17,985 nucleotides of DNA, taken from the NCBI GenBank assembly GCA_002476905.1, contig DLND01000034.1, forward strand, positions 15,669 to 33,653, written 5' to 3'. The DNA is from Flavobacteriales bacterium UBA7519 (GTDB taxonomy: Bacteria; Bacteroidota; Bacteroidia; Flavobacteriales; Weeksellaceae). Below, in pieces: positions 6,405 to 14,289 of this stretch. Numbering within the stretch: position 1 is the first letter of the stretch; every line of letters starts with the position of its first letter. The notes beneath the pieces were generated by a model. The model saw nothing but the letters and a program-made list of their open reading frames with translations, was not told the DNA's origin and ran no database searches. A program made the translations under genes and the position numbers.

Positions 6405-7811
6405 ATGAGTTGTGGATGTAAAACATCCGGCGATTCTTCCCATTCCTGCGGTACCAAGAGCGCCAACGGATGCAGTAGTGTAGATACCTGTGGTAATAGT
6501 TATAAATTAAGTGTTTTTGACTGGCTTTCAGACATCAGTCCATCCGGATCAAAAGTTTCGGAATATGTTGAAGTCCGTTTTAAAAATGACCGCAAATTAT
6601 ATTATAAAAATGTAAATAATCTGCCATTACATATTGGTAGTATCATTGCTGTAGAATCGAGCCATGGACACGATATTGGTGTCGTGAGCCTTGCCGGAGA
6701 ACTGGTGAAAATCCAGATGAAAAAAAAGAATTTTCCTGAAGATCATTCCCTGAAAGTTTATCGATTAGCGAATCAGAAAGATATAGAAACCTGGCAGGAA
6801 TTAAGAAAAAAGGAAAATAACATCAAAATTGATGCGCGTAAAATTGCTTATGGACTAAATCTGGAAATGAAAATTACGGATGTCGAGTATCAGGGCGATG
6901 GGTCAAAGATCACTTTTTATTATACTGCGGATAGCAGAGTAGATTTCCGTCAGCTTATCAAAGAGTACGCAGGCACATTCCGTACAAAAATTGATATGAA
7001 ACAGATCGGATTTCGTCAGGAATCTGCAAAAGTAGGCGGCATTGGGTCATGCGGTAGAGAGCTTTGCTGTTCCACGTGGCTTACGGATTTTCGTTCTGTG
7101 AATACAAATGCGGCTAGATACCAGCAGCTGAGTATCAATCCTCAAAAATTAGCGGGACAATGCGGAAAGCTAAAATGCTGTCTTAATTATGAACTAGATA
7201 GTTATCTGGATGTGCTCAAAGATTTTCCCTCATCCAGCACGGTTTTGCAAACTGAAAAAGGAAAAGCATTTTGTATAAAGATTGACGTCTTCAAAAAGAA
7301 AATGTGGTTTGCTTATGTAGAAAATTCTATGGCGTGGTATGATCTGGATATTTTCGAGGTTAAGAAGCTGATATCTATCAATAAAAAAGGAGAAAAAGCA
7401 CCGGCTCTCGAAGATCTGAAAGTGATTGAAAACAAAATGGTGACTTCTGATTTGATTCAGGAAAACAGTGTAGACCGTTTTGAGAAGAAAAACAGAAGAC
7501 CCAATAAGTCTAATAAGGACAGAAGCAGGGATAAAGGACCAAAGCAGAATGATGAAAAAGGACAGAACGAAAATAGAAGTAATGTTCCGTCGAAACCGCA
7601 AAATAACCGTCCACAAAAGCCGCAGAATGACAGAAACCGTTCTAATAAACAAAAAACTGCTCAAAATAATAATGCTGCTGCAAAACCTGTAGAAAATAAA
7701 AATCCAAATCAGAACCAGAATCCGAATCAGAAAACGGAAAATAAAAGTCATAAAAAACCGTTCAAAAAAGCGAAAAAGAAAATGCCGCCTAAAAATGAAG
7801 GTAATGCTTAG
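6405..7811 (+). CDS. PSP1-domain protein (RicT/YaaT-like) with Cys-rich head and basic tail
   Basis: A 468-residue soluble protein. The central part, about residues 55-290, is a PSP1 domain related to RicT (YaaT) of Bacillus. The conserved cysteines are seen as CGRELCC (216-222) and CGKLKCC (253-259), which fits the Fe-S-binding cysteines of the Ric complex. Known of Bacillus RicT: it works with RicA and RicF to stimulate RNase Y-dependent mRNA processing. No RicA or RicF is visible here, so the role in Bacteroidota is open. Two additions stand out: an N-terminal stretch with Cys at 3, 5, 15, 23 and 29, and a C-terminal tail from about residue 355 dominated by Lys, Asn, Gln, Pro and Arg, probably disordered and possibly nucleic-acid binding. 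The gene is first in an operon; gldH starts inside its last codons. The start is supported by the -7 box 22 bp upstream. Confidence 0.88.
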   Translation: MSCGCKTSGDSSHSCGTKSANGCSSVDTCGNSYKLSVFDWLSDISPSGSKVSEYVEVRFKNDRKLYYKNVNNLPLHIGSIIAVESSHGHDIGVVSLAGELVKIQMKKKNFPEDHSLKVYRLANQKDIETWQELRKKENNIKIDARKIAYGLNLEMKITDVEYQGDGSKITFYYTADSRVDFRQLIKEYAGTFRTKIDMKQIGFRQESAKVGGIGSCGRELCCSTWLTDFRSVNTNAARYQQLSINPQKLAGQCGKLKCCLNYELDSYLDVLKDFPSSSTVLQTEKGKAFCIKIDVFKKKMWFAYVENSMAWYDLDIFEVKKLISINKKGEKAPALEDLKVIENKMVTSDLIQENSVDRFEKKNRRPNKSNKDRSRDKGPKQNDEKGQNENRSNVPSKPQNNRPQKPQNDRNRSNKQKTAQNNNAAAKPVENKNPNQNQNPNQKTENKSHKKPFKKAKKKMPPKNEGNA

Positions 7812-8265
7812 AATAACTGCTGTTTTAATGTTTCTATTATCATTGGTTTCCTGTACAAACGCTAATGAGAATACTTTCGTAAACGATATAGATAGCAAAT
7901 GGGATAAAAAGAAAATACAGAATTTTGATTTTAATATCAACGATTTTCAAAATCAGAAAAATCTTATTTTTATAATAAGAAATAACAATGATTATCCGTA
8001 CAGCAATATCCGTCTGATAGCTAGCATCGAGCATAATAAAAAAGTGATTTCAAAGGATACGCTTAACTATGTTCTTGCCAAACCAAACGGAGAATGGCTG
8101 GGAACTGGTTTTGGAGAAACTAAAGAAGCATTATTTCAATATAAGCTCAATTATAGGTTTCCTCAGAATGGAAAGTATTCGGTAAAAGTAACTCAAGCTA
8201 TGAGACGCAATGTTTTACCGGGAATAGAAGACCTAGGAATTAAAATTCAAAATGTAAAGCCTTAA
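7795..8265 (+). CDS. gldH: Gliding motility lipoprotein GldH
   Basis: A 156-residue lipoprotein whose signal peptide ends in LVSC with Cys20 as the lipidated residue. The C-terminal half has the features I know from GldH: an YRFPQNGKYSVKVTQAMR segment followed by LPGIEDLGIKI. GldH is one of the Gld lipoproteins needed for gliding in Flavobacterium johnsoniae, acting in the cell envelope; it is also present in many flavobacteria that do not visibly glide. The ATG at 7795 overlaps the PSP1 reading frame by 17 nt, and a second in-frame ATG at 7804 would also leave a complete signal peptide, so the exact start is uncertain. The PBP1A gene follows after 7 bp. Overlap and spacing indicate co-transcription and probably translational coupling in the order PSP1, gldH, PBP1A. 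Confidence 0.88.
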   Translation: MKVMLRITAVLMFLLSLVSCTNANENTFVNDIDSKWDKKKIQNFDFNINDFQNQKNLIFIIRNNNDYPYSNIRLIASIEHNKKVISKDTLNYVLAKPNGEWLGTGFGETKEALFQYKLNYRFPQNGKYSVKVTQAMRRNVLPGIEDLGIKIQNVKP

Positions 8266-8272
8266 TTCATCA

Positions 8273-10630
8273 ATGGAAAATAAAAAATCTGAAAATAAAA
8301 CTTTTCCGCTTCCGCAAAAGAAAAAATCCAACTCTAACATCAAGAAATGGATCAAGATTGTCTGGGTTGCATTTTTTGCAGTAGTTTTGGGGATTTCCAC
8401 ATTATTTTTTGCGGTTTCTCAGGGTTTTGTGGGAGATATGCCGGATGTGAAGGAATTGGAAAATCCGGATATATTTGTTGCATCGGAGATTTATTCATCT
8501 GATAATGTTTTGCTTGGTAAATTCGAAAAAGAAAAAACCAAACCGGTTAAATACAGCCAGCTTCCGCCTTATCTTGTTTATGCATTACAGGCAAAAGAAG
8601 ATGAGCGTTTCAAAGAACATTCTGGGATTGATCTAAAATCTGTTGCAAGAGCCATATTTTTCCGTGGCGAAAGAGGCGGAGGTTCCACGATTACTCAGCA
8701 GCTAGCAAAGTTGCTTTTTACAGGTCAGGCTTCTCAAAACAAATTTCAGAGAGCATTTCAGAAACTTAAGGAATGGAGTGTGGCGGTAAGTCTGGAAAAG
8801 CGATACACTAAAGAAGAGATCATCACATTATATTTCAATAAGTTCGATTTTCTTTTCAACGCCAAAGGTGTTGAGATGGCTTCAAGAGTTTATTTTAATA
8901 AGTCTACTAGCCAATTAACATTACCGGAAGCTGCAACTTTTGTAGCAATGTTGGAAAATCCGAGAAAAAACAACCCTTACCGTTACCCGGAAAAAGCAAA
9001 ATTGAGAAGAGATGTTGTACTGAAGCAGATGCTGGACACAGGCTATATTGATAATTCAACATATGATAAAGCTGTTGCGTCACCTGTTTCTGTAGATTAT
9101 CACGAAGTGAAAACGGTAGAAGAAGGGTATTCTGCTTATTATAAATTCTATCTCAGAAAAGAAATTCAGCAGTACCTAGATGCATATGAAAAGGAAACCG
9201 GCAAAGATCTCAATCTTTATAAGAATGGACTTAAAATTTATGTGACTTTAGATTCCAGAATGCAGAAATATGCAGAGGAAGCTATTAAGGAACATTTAAC
9301 CAATCTTCAGAGAAACTTTGACAGTGAAATGAAGCGCAACCCGAACCGTCCTTACTACAATCTTTCCAAGTCACAGATCAATGATCTAATGATGTCTGCC
9401 GTTAAAAGAACCGGGCGATATAAGCAGCTGAAAGCCGAAGGAATGCCGGAAGATTCTATTCTGATGGAATTCCACGAACCGGTAAAAACCACAAGATTTA
9501 CTTGGCAGGGAGAGGAAGAGGTAGAAATGTCTCCTTGGGATTCTATCCGCTATCATAAGCAAATTGCGCAGGCCGGACTGATGTCTATGGAACCAGCAAC
9601 AGGAGATATCAAAGCTTGGGTGGGCGGTATCAACTGGCAACATTTTCAGTATGACCACGTGAAGCAAGGAAAACGACAAGTTGGATCAACCTTTAAGCCT
9701 TTTGTGTATGCGACAGCGATTATGCATCTTGGAATGACACCGTGTTCTACAGTTTCTAACGACACTTTCGTAAATGGTAATTACCGTGTTCCAGGAAGAG
9801 GAGGTATGCTAACCTTGAAAGAAGCTTTGGCTCAGTCTCAAAACCCTGTAGCATTGCGTCTTGCCGAAAAAGTAGGAACGCAAAACATTATTCAGCTGGC
9901 TAGAGATCTTGGGGTTACAGATCCGATAGATTCTTATTTACCAATGGCGTTGGGTACATCTGACATTACAATTTATGAAATGCTCGGTGCTTATAGTACT
10001 TTTGCCAACTTTGGAAATTATACCAAACCGGAAATGATTTGGAGGATTGAAGACGCCAATGGCCGTGTCATAAAAGAGGTGAAACCGGTGGTGAAAGAAG
10101 TCATGAACGAAATGTATGCCTATACTATGATCGATTTGATGAAGGGTGTGGCAGAGTTTGGAACGGCTTCCGGAGAACTGAGAAGACAGGGGATTCCTGC
10201 AACTGTTGAAATCGCAGGTAAAACCGGAACCACACAGAAAAATTCAGATGGTTGGTTTATAGGTATTGTTCCCAAGCTGGCAACAGGTGTTTGGGTAGGA
10301 TGGGAAGATAGAGCAACCCACTTCTACAGCACCGGAGAAGGACAAGGCGCTAAAATGGGACTTCCGATCTGGGCAATTTACATGAAAAAGGTTTTTGCAG
10401 ATAAAGCATTGAACATAAAGCCTGAAGAAAAATTTATAAAACCCACCAATTGGACGGGAAGTTGTTCAGATCTAACCAGTCTGAGAGGGGGCTACGGAGA
10501 TGACGGCGGCTTACAAACTATAGATGAACTGAAAAATGCACCAAAAGTTGTTCCGGATAAACCCGTGAAAAAAGAAGATAATTCTAATGAAGCCATTAAT
10601 GCTTCTGAAGATATTGATTTTAATAAATAA
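8273..10630 (+). CDS. mrcA: Bifunctional penicillin-binding protein 1A (class A PBP)
   Basis: A 785-residue inner-membrane enzyme that polymerises lipid II into glycan strands and cross-links their peptides. Order seen: a basic cytoplasmic tail, one membrane helix at about 29-49, and a GT51 transglycosylase domain with catalytic Glu109 in EDERFKEHSG, the GGSTITQQLAKLLF motif, and the later FNKFDFLFNAKGVE and YFNKS motifs. The transpeptidase domain follows with SxxK at Ser472 (STFK), SxN at Ser522 (SQN) and KTG at 650-652 (GKTGTTQ). All catalytic residues of both activities are present, and the length is usual for PBP1A. The last 50 residues are acidic and Lys-rich, probably disordered. It is third in the operon after gldH, which ties it to envelope functions. 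A hairpin terminator follows immediately. The mrcA symbol is by analogy with E. coli PBP1A. Confidence 0.95.
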   Translation: MENKKSENKTFPLPQKKKSNSNIKKWIKIVWVAFFAVVLGISTLFFAVSQGFVGDMPDVKELENPDIFVASEIYSSDNVLLGKFEKEKTKPVKYSQLPPYLVYALQAKEDERFKEHSGIDLKSVARAIFFRGERGGGSTITQQLAKLLFTGQASQNKFQRAFQKLKEWSVAVSLEKRYTKEEIITLYFNKFDFLFNAKGVEMASRVYFNKSTSQLTLPEAATFVAMLENPRKNNPYRYPEKAKLRRDVVLKQMLDTGYIDNSTYDKAVASPVSVDYHEVKTVEEGYSAYYKFYLRKEIQQYLDAYEKETGKDLNLYKNGLKIYVTLDSRMQKYAEEAIKEHLTNLQRNFDSEMKRNPNRPYYNLSKSQINDLMMSAVKRTGRYKQLKAEGMPEDSILMEFHEPVKTTRFTWQGEEEVEMSPWDSIRYHKQIAQAGLMSMEPATGDIKAWVGGINWQHFQYDHVKQGKRQVGSTFKPFVYATAIMHLGMTPCSTVSNDTFVNGNYRVPGRGGMLTLKEALAQSQNPVALRLAEKVGTQNIIQLARDLGVTDPIDSYLPMALGTSDITIYEMLGAYSTFANFGNYTKPEMIWRIEDANGRVIKEVKPVVKEVMNEMYAYTMIDLMKGVAEFGTASGELRRQGIPATVEIAGKTGTTQKNSDGWFIGIVPKLATGVWVGWEDRATHFYSTGEGQGAKMGLPIWAIYMKKVFADKALNIKPEEKFIKPTNWTGSCSDLTSLRGGYGDDGGLQTIDELKNAPKVVPDKPVKKEDNSNEAINASEDIDFNK

Positions 10631-10635
10631 ATAAT

Positions 10636-10663
10636 TCCCGTCTCATTAGAAGACGGGATTTTT
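10636..10663 (+). terminator. Intrinsic terminator of the PSP1-gldH-PBP1A operon
   Basis: Perfect 8-bp stem TCCCGTCT / AGACGGGA with a 7-nt loop CATTAGA, then a T-run ending at 10663, 5 bp after the PBP1A stop. The T-run ends 4 bp before the ATG of selO. It shares CCGTCTCATTA with the terminator at 3170-3201. Confidence 0.85.
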
Positions 10664-10667
10664 GATT

Positions 10668-12203
10668 ATGAATCTTAAGAATATTAACCAAAATTTTACT
10701 CAGAAATTCCCCGGCGATTTTTCCGAAAATACAATGCAGAGGCAAACTCCAGAAGTTCTTTTCTGTTTTATAAAACCCGCGAAATTTGACAATACGAAAC
10801 TGATAGATTTTAATGAAAATTTATCCGTGGAAATCGGTTTGGGTGCTTTAGAAAATGATAAAGATTTTTTAGTTGCTCAAAATCTTCCTAGTAATGTCAG
10901 GACTTATGCAACGGCCTATGCCGGGCATCAGTTCGGGAATTGGGCAGGACAATTAGGCGATGGAAGAGCGATTTATGCCGGCGAAATCATCAATGAAAAT
11001 CATCAAACCGAAATCCAGTGGAAAGGAGCGGGCGCAACACCCTATTCCAGACATGCAGATGGAAGGGCAGTTCTCCGGTCATCAATCCGGGAATATTTGA
11101 TGAGTGAGGCGATGTTTCATCTCGGTATTCCAACAACCAGAGCTTTGAGCATTTCAAAAACTGGTGAAGATGTTATCAGAGATATTCAATATTCTGGGAA
11201 TCCGCAAAAAGAACAAGGAGCAGTTGTGGTAAGAACGGCCGAATCTTTTCTTCGTTTCGGACATTTTGAATTGTTGTCTGCTAGAAATCAAACCGATTTA
11301 TTGAAACAATTAGCGGATTATACGATTGAAAATTTTTATCCGGAAGTTAATTCTGAAAATAATCCCAACAAATACATTGATTGGTTTCAAGCCATTTGTG
11401 ACAGAACTTTGAAAATGATAATCGATTGGTATCGCGTCGGTTTTGTTCACGGGGTGATGAATACCGATAATATGTCTATTCTTGGACTGACGATTGATTA
11501 CGGACCTTTTTCTATGATGGATGGTTATGATTTGGAGTTCACACCCAACACGACGGATTTGCCTGGTAAAAGATATGCTTTCGGAAAACAAGGACAGATT
11601 TCTCACTGGAATCTGGCAACGTTGGCGAACGCTATTTTTCCGTTGGTTAATGATGCGGATGCTCTGGAAAAAATTCTTGATAATTATGGCAAGAAATTCT
11701 GGACAGATCACGACAAAATGCTAGCCAACAAATTTGGTCTCGATGAGGTTTTACAGGAAGATGAGCGCTTTTTTACCGATTGGCAGCAACTGATGCAAGA
11801 TCTTAATCTGGATTATACTTTGTTTTTTCAAAGTCTTGAAAAGGCTGTTTTAGATATCAAAATCGATGATTTTTCTAATTCTTTTTATCGAAACTTGAAT
11901 GAAAATGAGCTGAATAGACTTTCAAATTTCATCGAAAAATATCAAGCAAGAAAACTTAAAAATAAAATCTCAGAAACGGAGTCTTTAGAATTAATGTCCA
12001 AAACCAATCCGAAATTTATTCTAAGAAATTATCTTTTATTCGAAGCGATTCAGGATGCGGAACAGGACTATTACGAAAGGTTTTTTGAGCTGAAAGAAGC
12101 GTTGGAAAACCCTTACGAAAACCGTTTCCCACAGTTCAATCAGAAACGGCCTTCAAAATATGATAATCAGACAGGTTGTAGTCAATTGTCTTGTAGTTCG
12201 TAA
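10668..12203 (+). CDS. selO: Protein adenylyltransferase SelO (YdiU family pseudokinase)
   Basis: Transfers AMP from ATP to Ser, Thr or Tyr of proteins (AMPylation); in E. coli it is linked to oxidative-stress responses. Seen: the glycine-rich YAGHQFGNWAGQLGDGRA, WKGAGATPYSRHADGRA with Lys119, EYLMSEAMFHLGIPTTRA, RTAESFLRFGHFE, and the active site VHGVMNTDNMSILG with Asp267-Asn268 and Asp277 in DYGPF. The spacing is the same as in characterised SelO (D252, N253, D262 in Pseudomonas syringae). The protein ends SCSS with Cys509 third from last, where eukaryotic SelO has selenocysteine. The length of 511 fits the family. ATG at 10668 is preferred over TTG at 10662, which sits in the upstream terminator's T-run. 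Odd: the residue aligning with the E. coli Cys that pairs with this C-terminal Cys appears to be Pro293 (FTPNTTD). No clear promoter of its own was found. Confidence 0.95.
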   Translation: MNLKNINQNFTQKFPGDFSENTMQRQTPEVLFCFIKPAKFDNTKLIDFNENLSVEIGLGALENDKDFLVAQNLPSNVRTYATAYAGHQFGNWAGQLGDGRAIYAGEIINENHQTEIQWKGAGATPYSRHADGRAVLRSSIREYLMSEAMFHLGIPTTRALSISKTGEDVIRDIQYSGNPQKEQGAVVVRTAESFLRFGHFELLSARNQTDLLKQLADYTIENFYPEVNSENNPNKYIDWFQAICDRTLKMIIDWYRVGFVHGVMNTDNMSILGLTIDYGPFSMMDGYDLEFTPNTTDLPGKRYAFGKQGQISHWNLATLANAIFPLVNDADALEKILDNYGKKFWTDHDKMLANKFGLDEVLQEDERFFTDWQQLMQDLNLDYTLFFQSLEKAVLDIKIDDFSNSFYRNLNENELNRLSNFIEKYQARKLKNKISETESLELMSKTNPKFILRNYLLFEAIQDAEQDYYERFFELKEALENPYENRFPQFNQKRPSKYDNQTGCSQLSCSS

Positions 12204-12433
12204 AAGCGTCACCATTCCAAAATTATGATTTAATAAAACTTCAAACAGGCTATTTGCATAAAACCTGTAAAGTGAATATGTATGCATTCATGTAGGAAGT
12301 TAGACCACTGCGCTTAGCAAATCAGACCATTTGTATAATTTCGAAACTTTTTTCCTCGTATTTTAATTGTGCTTTTAGAAAATTGATTTTAAGGTTATAG
12401 ATTAAACATTATTTTTGCAGAAATATTAGACCC
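12204..12433. other. Intergenic region with AGACC repeats upstream of the membrane-protein gene
   Basis: Holds two AGACCA hexamers in the same orientation (12302-12307 and 12324-12329, 22 bp apart), a third AGACC at 12428-12432, and a weak ACAGG / CCTGT pairing with a 14-nt loop around 12246-12269 that is unlikely to be a strong terminator. The -7 box for the downstream gene is at 12410-12417. No ORF or RNA gene is recognised. Confidence 0.4.
12410..12417 (+). promoter_or_regulatory. Bacteroidota -7 promoter box for the TTG-started membrane protein
   Basis: TATTTTTG followed by C matches TAnnTTTG. With a 19-bp spacer the -33 position holds TTTT (12387-12390), three of four matches to TTTG. 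The expected transcript would start only about 10 nt before the TTG codon at 12434. Confidence 0.5.
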
Positions 12434-13711
12434 TTGAAATTCCTGAATAAAACTCTATCCATCCTGAAAATCATTTTTCCTACTACTAAATCTGAGGTTC
12501 TTATTTTCTTATTTTTCGTCGTTCTTTATGGTGCTAATGCCTGGTTTATTGCAGAGAATTTCCGAATCATTTATGACGACAGAATTCCGTGGGATGCTTA
12601 CTTCAGTTTTGATAATAGAGCGATTGTTCAGACTGGTGGCGGTTTTGAGAGACATCCTTTGTCCAATTATTTCTTTGACTGCATTCGGGATTTTGCGTTG
12701 TGGATTTCGGGAAATCATTATAATTCGGTGTTCAGATTGGTTTTGGCTTTGTTATCGACGGTTGTGATTGCTTTAGCAAACGTTTCCGTTTTCAAATATT
12801 TAAACAATATCATCCAGCTTCCGCTCAAAATAAGTCTATTGATTTTAGCTTTCTACGGCTTGTTTGTGACCAATATTCTCTTGAGTTTTACACCTGAGAC
12901 GTATACTTACACATTATTATTTCTTTCAATTTTCAATTATTATTCTGCTCAGAAGATCAACGAAGAAAAACCGATTTCATTTGGAGCAAGCATTTTGGGT
13001 TCCATTTTTATCGGTGGGTTAACGATTACCAATATTGTCAAAGTTTATATTCCGTTTTTGTTTGAGAAAAAAATCTTTTGGAACTGGAAAAAAATTGGGA
13101 TAGCGGTTATAAAAATTGCAGTCTCTGCAGGTATTTTTGCATTTCTATTTTTACTGAGGCTAGATTTTAATTTCCAGAACTTCCTAAACAAGACGGAAGA
13201 GCAATACGATAAATTTTCAAAACCTAAAGTCACGCCGCTTTGGGATATGATTATCTCTTGGTTTTTTGGTGGTAATGTTTTGTTTTCTAACTACGAAATC
13301 CGCGATTATCATACAAAGGATAAAACCTTTTATTACAAAGCGCTTTTTATGGATGTTTACACATCAGCGATTCCATATATTTTTATTGGATTGATTTTAT
13401 TAATAGTGATTTTGAGTGTTGTCAAAAATTATAAAAATAAGTTGATTTGGATTCTTGTGATTTCTTTTTCAATCGATATTTTAATCCATTGTGTGCTGAA
13501 ATTTGGACTTCATACGTCCTATATTTACGGCGGACATTTCGTTTTTGTTTATCCACTTTTGATAGGTTGGTTGTTTTATAATTATCGAGACAAAAACCTT
13601 CCTCTGAGCATTTTATACGGAGTGCTTATGATGATGACAGTTTACCTTGGATTCAATAATTTTTACAGGCTTGATGAGTTTTACCAGTTTTTAACAACGT
13701 TTTACAAATAA
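12434..13711 (+). CDS. Polytopic membrane protein, GT-C glycosyltransferase-like (probably DUF6080)
   Basis: A 425-residue integral membrane protein with roughly ten hydrophobic segments, the first at about 21-39. After helix 1 there is an acidic loop YDDRIPWDAYFSFDN (47-61) and then a conserved-looking FERHPLSNYF (71-80). An Asp-bearing first loop followed by an HP motif is the layout of GT-C enzymes such as ArnT/PMT types, which move sugars from polyprenyl-phosphate donors at the outer face of the inner membrane. From memory it most resembles the uncharacterised Bacteroidota family DUF6080; not verified. The start is TTG at 12434: the frame has a stop at 12398-12400 and no ATG or GTG between, and the next Met is deep inside the protein. 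MKFLNKTL gives a sensible positive N-terminus. It stands alone with its own promoter box and a strong terminator, so no pathway partner is visible. Confidence 0.75.
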   Translation: MKFLNKTLSILKIIFPTTKSEVLIFLFFVVLYGANAWFIAENFRIIYDDRIPWDAYFSFDNRAIVQTGGGFERHPLSNYFFDCIRDFALWISGNHYNSVFRLVLALLSTVVIALANVSVFKYLNNIIQLPLKISLLILAFYGLFVTNILLSFTPETYTYTLLFLSIFNYYSAQKINEEKPISFGASILGSIFIGGLTITNIVKVYIPFLFEKKIFWNWKKIGIAVIKIAVSAGIFAFLFLLRLDFNFQNFLNKTEEQYDKFSKPKVTPLWDMIISWFFGGNVLFSNYEIRDYHTKDKTFYYKALFMDVYTSAIPYIFIGLILLIVILSVVKNYKNKLIWILVISFSIDILIHCVLKFGLHTSYIYGGHFVFVYPLLIGWLFYNYRDKNLPLSILYGVLMMMTVYLGFNNFYRLDEFYQFLTTFYK

Positions 13712-13739
13712 AAAATTCCGCAGAAATGCGGAATTTTTT
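13712..13739. terminator. Bidirectional intrinsic terminator between convergent genes
   Basis: Perfect 11-bp stem AAAATTCCGCA / TGCGGAATTTT closed by a GAAA tetraloop, with T-run 13734-13739 on the plus strand and the matching A-run on the other side. It starts directly after the stop of the membrane-protein gene and lies 23 bp past the stop of the convergent SPOR gene, so it can serve both. Confidence 0.9.
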
Positions 13740-13762
13740 ATTTATTATTTATCGTTTCATAA

Positions 13763-14272
13763 TTATTTTGCTTCAACACAAAAAACAGCGTAAGGTATTA
13801 CAGTAGCGCTGGGATATATTCTTTTGACATTTCTCAAATCATCTCCAGCGCTTTGTTTCGAAAAGTAGCTTCCTGCAAGGATTTTATAATTGGGTCTCAG
13901 TGATGCATCTGTTTCCACTTTCAGGCTTCTGAAGTTATTTCTGAATTCTGTTGCTATTTTTCTAGCTTCTTCATTACTTTTAACTGTAATAACCTGAATT
14001 TTGAATCCCATAATCTTTGGATTTTTTCTGCAAACTTCAGCATTAGTAAGTTCTCTAGTAGGCACTAAAATTTTTTGAGGGGTTTTAACAGGTGCATCAG
14101 AAATTCTATTACAATTGCCTTCAATTTTTTCCAATGCACTATTAATTCTGTCATCCATCGATATGGAAAGCTCTGTTCCGGAAAGGGTGTCTTTTTTTAC
14201 AACATATTGAGCATCAATCTTGTAAAAAAAGAATAATGACGATACTATGAGTAGCCTAAGAAGATTGTTCAT
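13763..14272 (-). CDS. Secreted SPOR-domain protein
   Basis: A 169-residue protein with a signal peptide (MNNLLRLLIVSSLFFFYKIDA, probably cleaved before QYVV), so it should be periplasmic. Residues 88-165 look like a SPOR domain: GFKIQVITVKSNEEARKIA, NFRSLKVETD, PNYKILAGSYFSKQSAGDDL and RIYPSATVIPY give the beta-alpha-beta repeats and the conserved aromatic and Gly residues. SPOR domains bind peptidoglycan stripped of stem peptides, often at division sites. The middle (about 40-85) has no recognised domain. Three cysteines (CNR, VCRK, FCVE) occur in the mature part, and at least two could form a disulfide. The gene is monocistronic, preceded by the best promoter in the window and followed by a shared terminator. 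It may be a small cell-wall-associated factor; a precise role is not evident. Confidence 0.82.
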   Translation of the reverse strand: MNNLLRLLIVSSLFFFYKIDAQYVVKKDTLSGTELSISMDDRINSALEKIEGNCNRISDAPVKTPQKILVPTRELTNAEVCRKNPKIMGFKIQVITVKSNEEARKIATEFRNNFRSLKVETDASLRPNYKILAGSYFSKQSAGDDLRNVKRIYPSATVIPYAVFCVEAK

Positions 14273-14289
14273 TTAAAATATTTTTTCAG

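Noticed and set aside
7230..7940. Minus-strand open frame of 236 codons opposite the PSP1 tail and gldH start
   Set aside because: Long only because the Lys/Asn-rich tail of the PSP1 gene reads as Phe/Ile/Leu on the other strand. It looks like a hydrophobic protein by artefact.
10662..10667. TTG codon at 10662 as selO start
   Set aside because: It falls in the T-run of the PBP1A terminator. The ATG two codons later gives the same N-terminus and is the normal initiator.
12246..12269. ACAGG...CCTGT pairing after selO as a terminator
   Set aside because: Only 5 bp of stem with a 14-nt loop and no T-run; not strong enough to call.
12300..12433. Possible insertion sequence end or MITE from the repeated TTAGACC words
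   Set aside because: No terminal inverted repeats, target duplication or transposase fragment can be seen; kept only as a low-interest repeat observation.
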